Below are positions 63,098-64,000 of a stretch of 64,000 nt of DNA, piece by piece (within the stretch, counting starts at the first letter, position 1; every line of letters begins with the position of its first letter). The stretch covers positions 62,001 through 126,000 of the forward strand of contig NZ_BCVI01000042.1 in the NCBI RefSeq assembly GCF_001591665.1, in the 5' to 3' direction. The position numbers and the translations under genes were made by a program. The notes below the pieces were generated by a model. It made no database searches and was not told the origin of the DNA. It saw only the letters and a program-made list of their open reading frames with translations. Source of the DNA: Neobacillus soli NBRC 102451 (lineage in GTDB: Bacteria > Bacillota > Bacilli > Bacillales > Cytobacillaceae).

Positions 63098-64000
63098 ATG
63101 AAATCAGACTTAAGTGTTAACATCACACCTTCGTCAATCCAACTAAAGAGGAGAAATAAATGGACAAAACTCATTCCGTATCTTTTTATTGCCCCCTGGA
63201 TCATTGGTTTTGTCGTTTTCACGCTAGGGCCATTATTGTTTTCGTTTGTGATTAGTTTTTTTGATTGGCCGATTGTCGGCGAAAGGAAATTTATCGGATT
63301 CTCAAACTATATCACTATGTTTACGGATGATCCGCTGTTTTGGCACTCTTTATGGGTCACAGTGAAGTTTGCGCTGTTTTTTGTTCCAATAAATATTATT
63401 CTGGCATTATTACTTGCAATTTTATTAAACCAAAAGGTAAAGGGAAGCTCCTTGTTTCGCACGTTTTTCTATGTCCCCTCTGTTATTTCCGGTGTTGCGC
63501 TTGCTATGATCTGGGGGACGGTTTTCGATGGAGAATACGGAATATTGAATTATTTACTCTCCTTAATTGGGATTGAAGGGCCCAATTGGTTAAATAGCAC
63601 AAGCTGGGCGCTCGTTGCAATGGTCATTGCAAGTTTATGGGGGCAAGGGACGATGATGCTGATCTTTTTAGCAGGATTGAAAAACATCCCCCAAGATTTA
63701 TACGAAGCTGCAGAAATTGATGGCGCGGGAAAAATCTTTCAGTTTTTCAAAATTACCGTGCCCTTATTATCGCCTACGATTCTGTTTAATTTGATTATGA
63801 CGATTATCGGTGCGTTTCAACAGCTGACGCTCGCACTGGTATTAACGGGCGGGGGACCGCTTCAGTCCACGTATTTCTATGCGATGTATGTTTACGAAAA
63901 TGCGTTTAAGTATTTCAAAATGGGTTATTCATCGGCAAATGCATGGATCATGTTCCTCATTGTGTTAGCCCTCACCTTACTCGTATTTAAATCGTCAAGC
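63098..64000 (+). CDS. Carbohydrate ABC transporter permease (CUT1, MalF-like), 3' end outside window
   Basis: The frame runs open from ATG 63098 (GAGGGAGG upstream) to the window end, 301 codons, against ~300-310 usual. Hydrophobic segments start at ~25 (LIPYLFIAPWIIGFVVFTLGP, in shortened form), ~90 and onward, and the permease EAA loop LYEAAEIDGAGKIFQFFKITVPLL is near residue 210. It is the first permease of a CUT1 importer; a second permease gene is expected just past the window edge, and the ATPase is probably a shared MsmX-type protein encoded elsewhere. Confidence 0.92.
   Translation, partial: MKSDLSVNITPSSIQLKRRNKWTKLIPYLFIAPWIIGFVVFTLGPLLFSFVISFFDWPIVGERKFIGFSNYITMFTDDPLFWHSLWVTVKFALFFVPINIILALLLAILLNQKVKGSSLFRTFFYVPSVISGVALAMIWGTVFDGEYGILNYLLSLIGIEGPNWLNSTSWALVAMVIASLWGQGTMMLIFLAGLKNIPQDLYEAAEIDGAGKIFQFFKITVPLLSPTILFNLIMTIIGAFQQLTLALVLTGGGPLQSTYFYAMYVYENAFKYFKMGYSSANAWIMFLIVLALTLLVFKSSS

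Overview
The window looks like the chromosome of a low-GC, spore-forming Bacillaceae (Bacillus or Neobacillus-like). The basis is AGGAGG-type ribosome sites with frequent TTG/GTG starts, Bacillus-type gene families (class II GalT, split GcvPA/GcvPB, RocB, TcyP, YesM/YesN, a KinB-like kinase), cre-like sites and many hairpin-plus-U-run terminators. No rRNA, tRNA, insertion sequence, prophage or CRISPR array was seen. A ~50-bp palindromic element with the core GGTGTCAGGCACCA recurs about ten times, almost always just after genes.

Layout. 1-4.7 kb: Leloir galactose genes (galK 3' end, a ~24-codon galE remnant, galT, galM, a LacI-type regulator). 4.8-13 kb: a three-component sensor (sugar-binding protein, LytS/YesM-like kinase, YesN-like regulator) followed by an mglBAC galactose transporter. 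13-23.3 kb: an M20 amidohydrolase, a membrane-fused PBP-like protein, an HxlR/DsbA pair divergent from an MFS transporter, an ECF41-type sigma factor with an FAD oxidoreductase behind a matching ECF41 promoter, and a KinB-like kinase. 23.4-30.3 kb: a (R)-3-hydroxybutyrate/acetoacetate catabolic island (scoAB, thiolase, GntP-type permease, SDR dehydrogenase) with two sigma-54 promoters and its own enhancer-binding protein. 30.4-46.3 kb: a two-component system, YeiH/LysR pair, GH36 alpha-galactosidase, glpK, glpD, tcyP, several small or stress genes, DedA, and an RNase J paralogue.

46.5-58.5 kb is the most unusual part. A sigma-54 activator with a Cys-rich sensory domain is divergent from a nine-gene, same-strand run behind a near-perfect -24/-12 promoter. 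It holds two GcvPA-like proteins (one with an internal in-frame loss of ~40 residues), a GcvPB-like PLP enzyme with altered active-site motifs, a polar amino acid ABC transporter, a RocB-like M20 hydrolase and two SDR dehydrogenases. There is no gcvT or gcvH. I infer import and catabolism of an amino-acid-like compound by a repurposed glycine-decarboxylase P-protein; the substrate is unknown.

58.8-64 kb: a YesM/YesN two-component system with a CUT1 sugar-binding lipoprotein and the first part of its permease.

Together the window is a nutrient-scavenging region (galactose, alpha-galactosides, glycerol, 3-hydroxybutyrate, cystine, an unknown amino compound, an unknown oligosaccharide). Much of it sits under dedicated sensors, and cre-like sites suggest a CcpA overlay.
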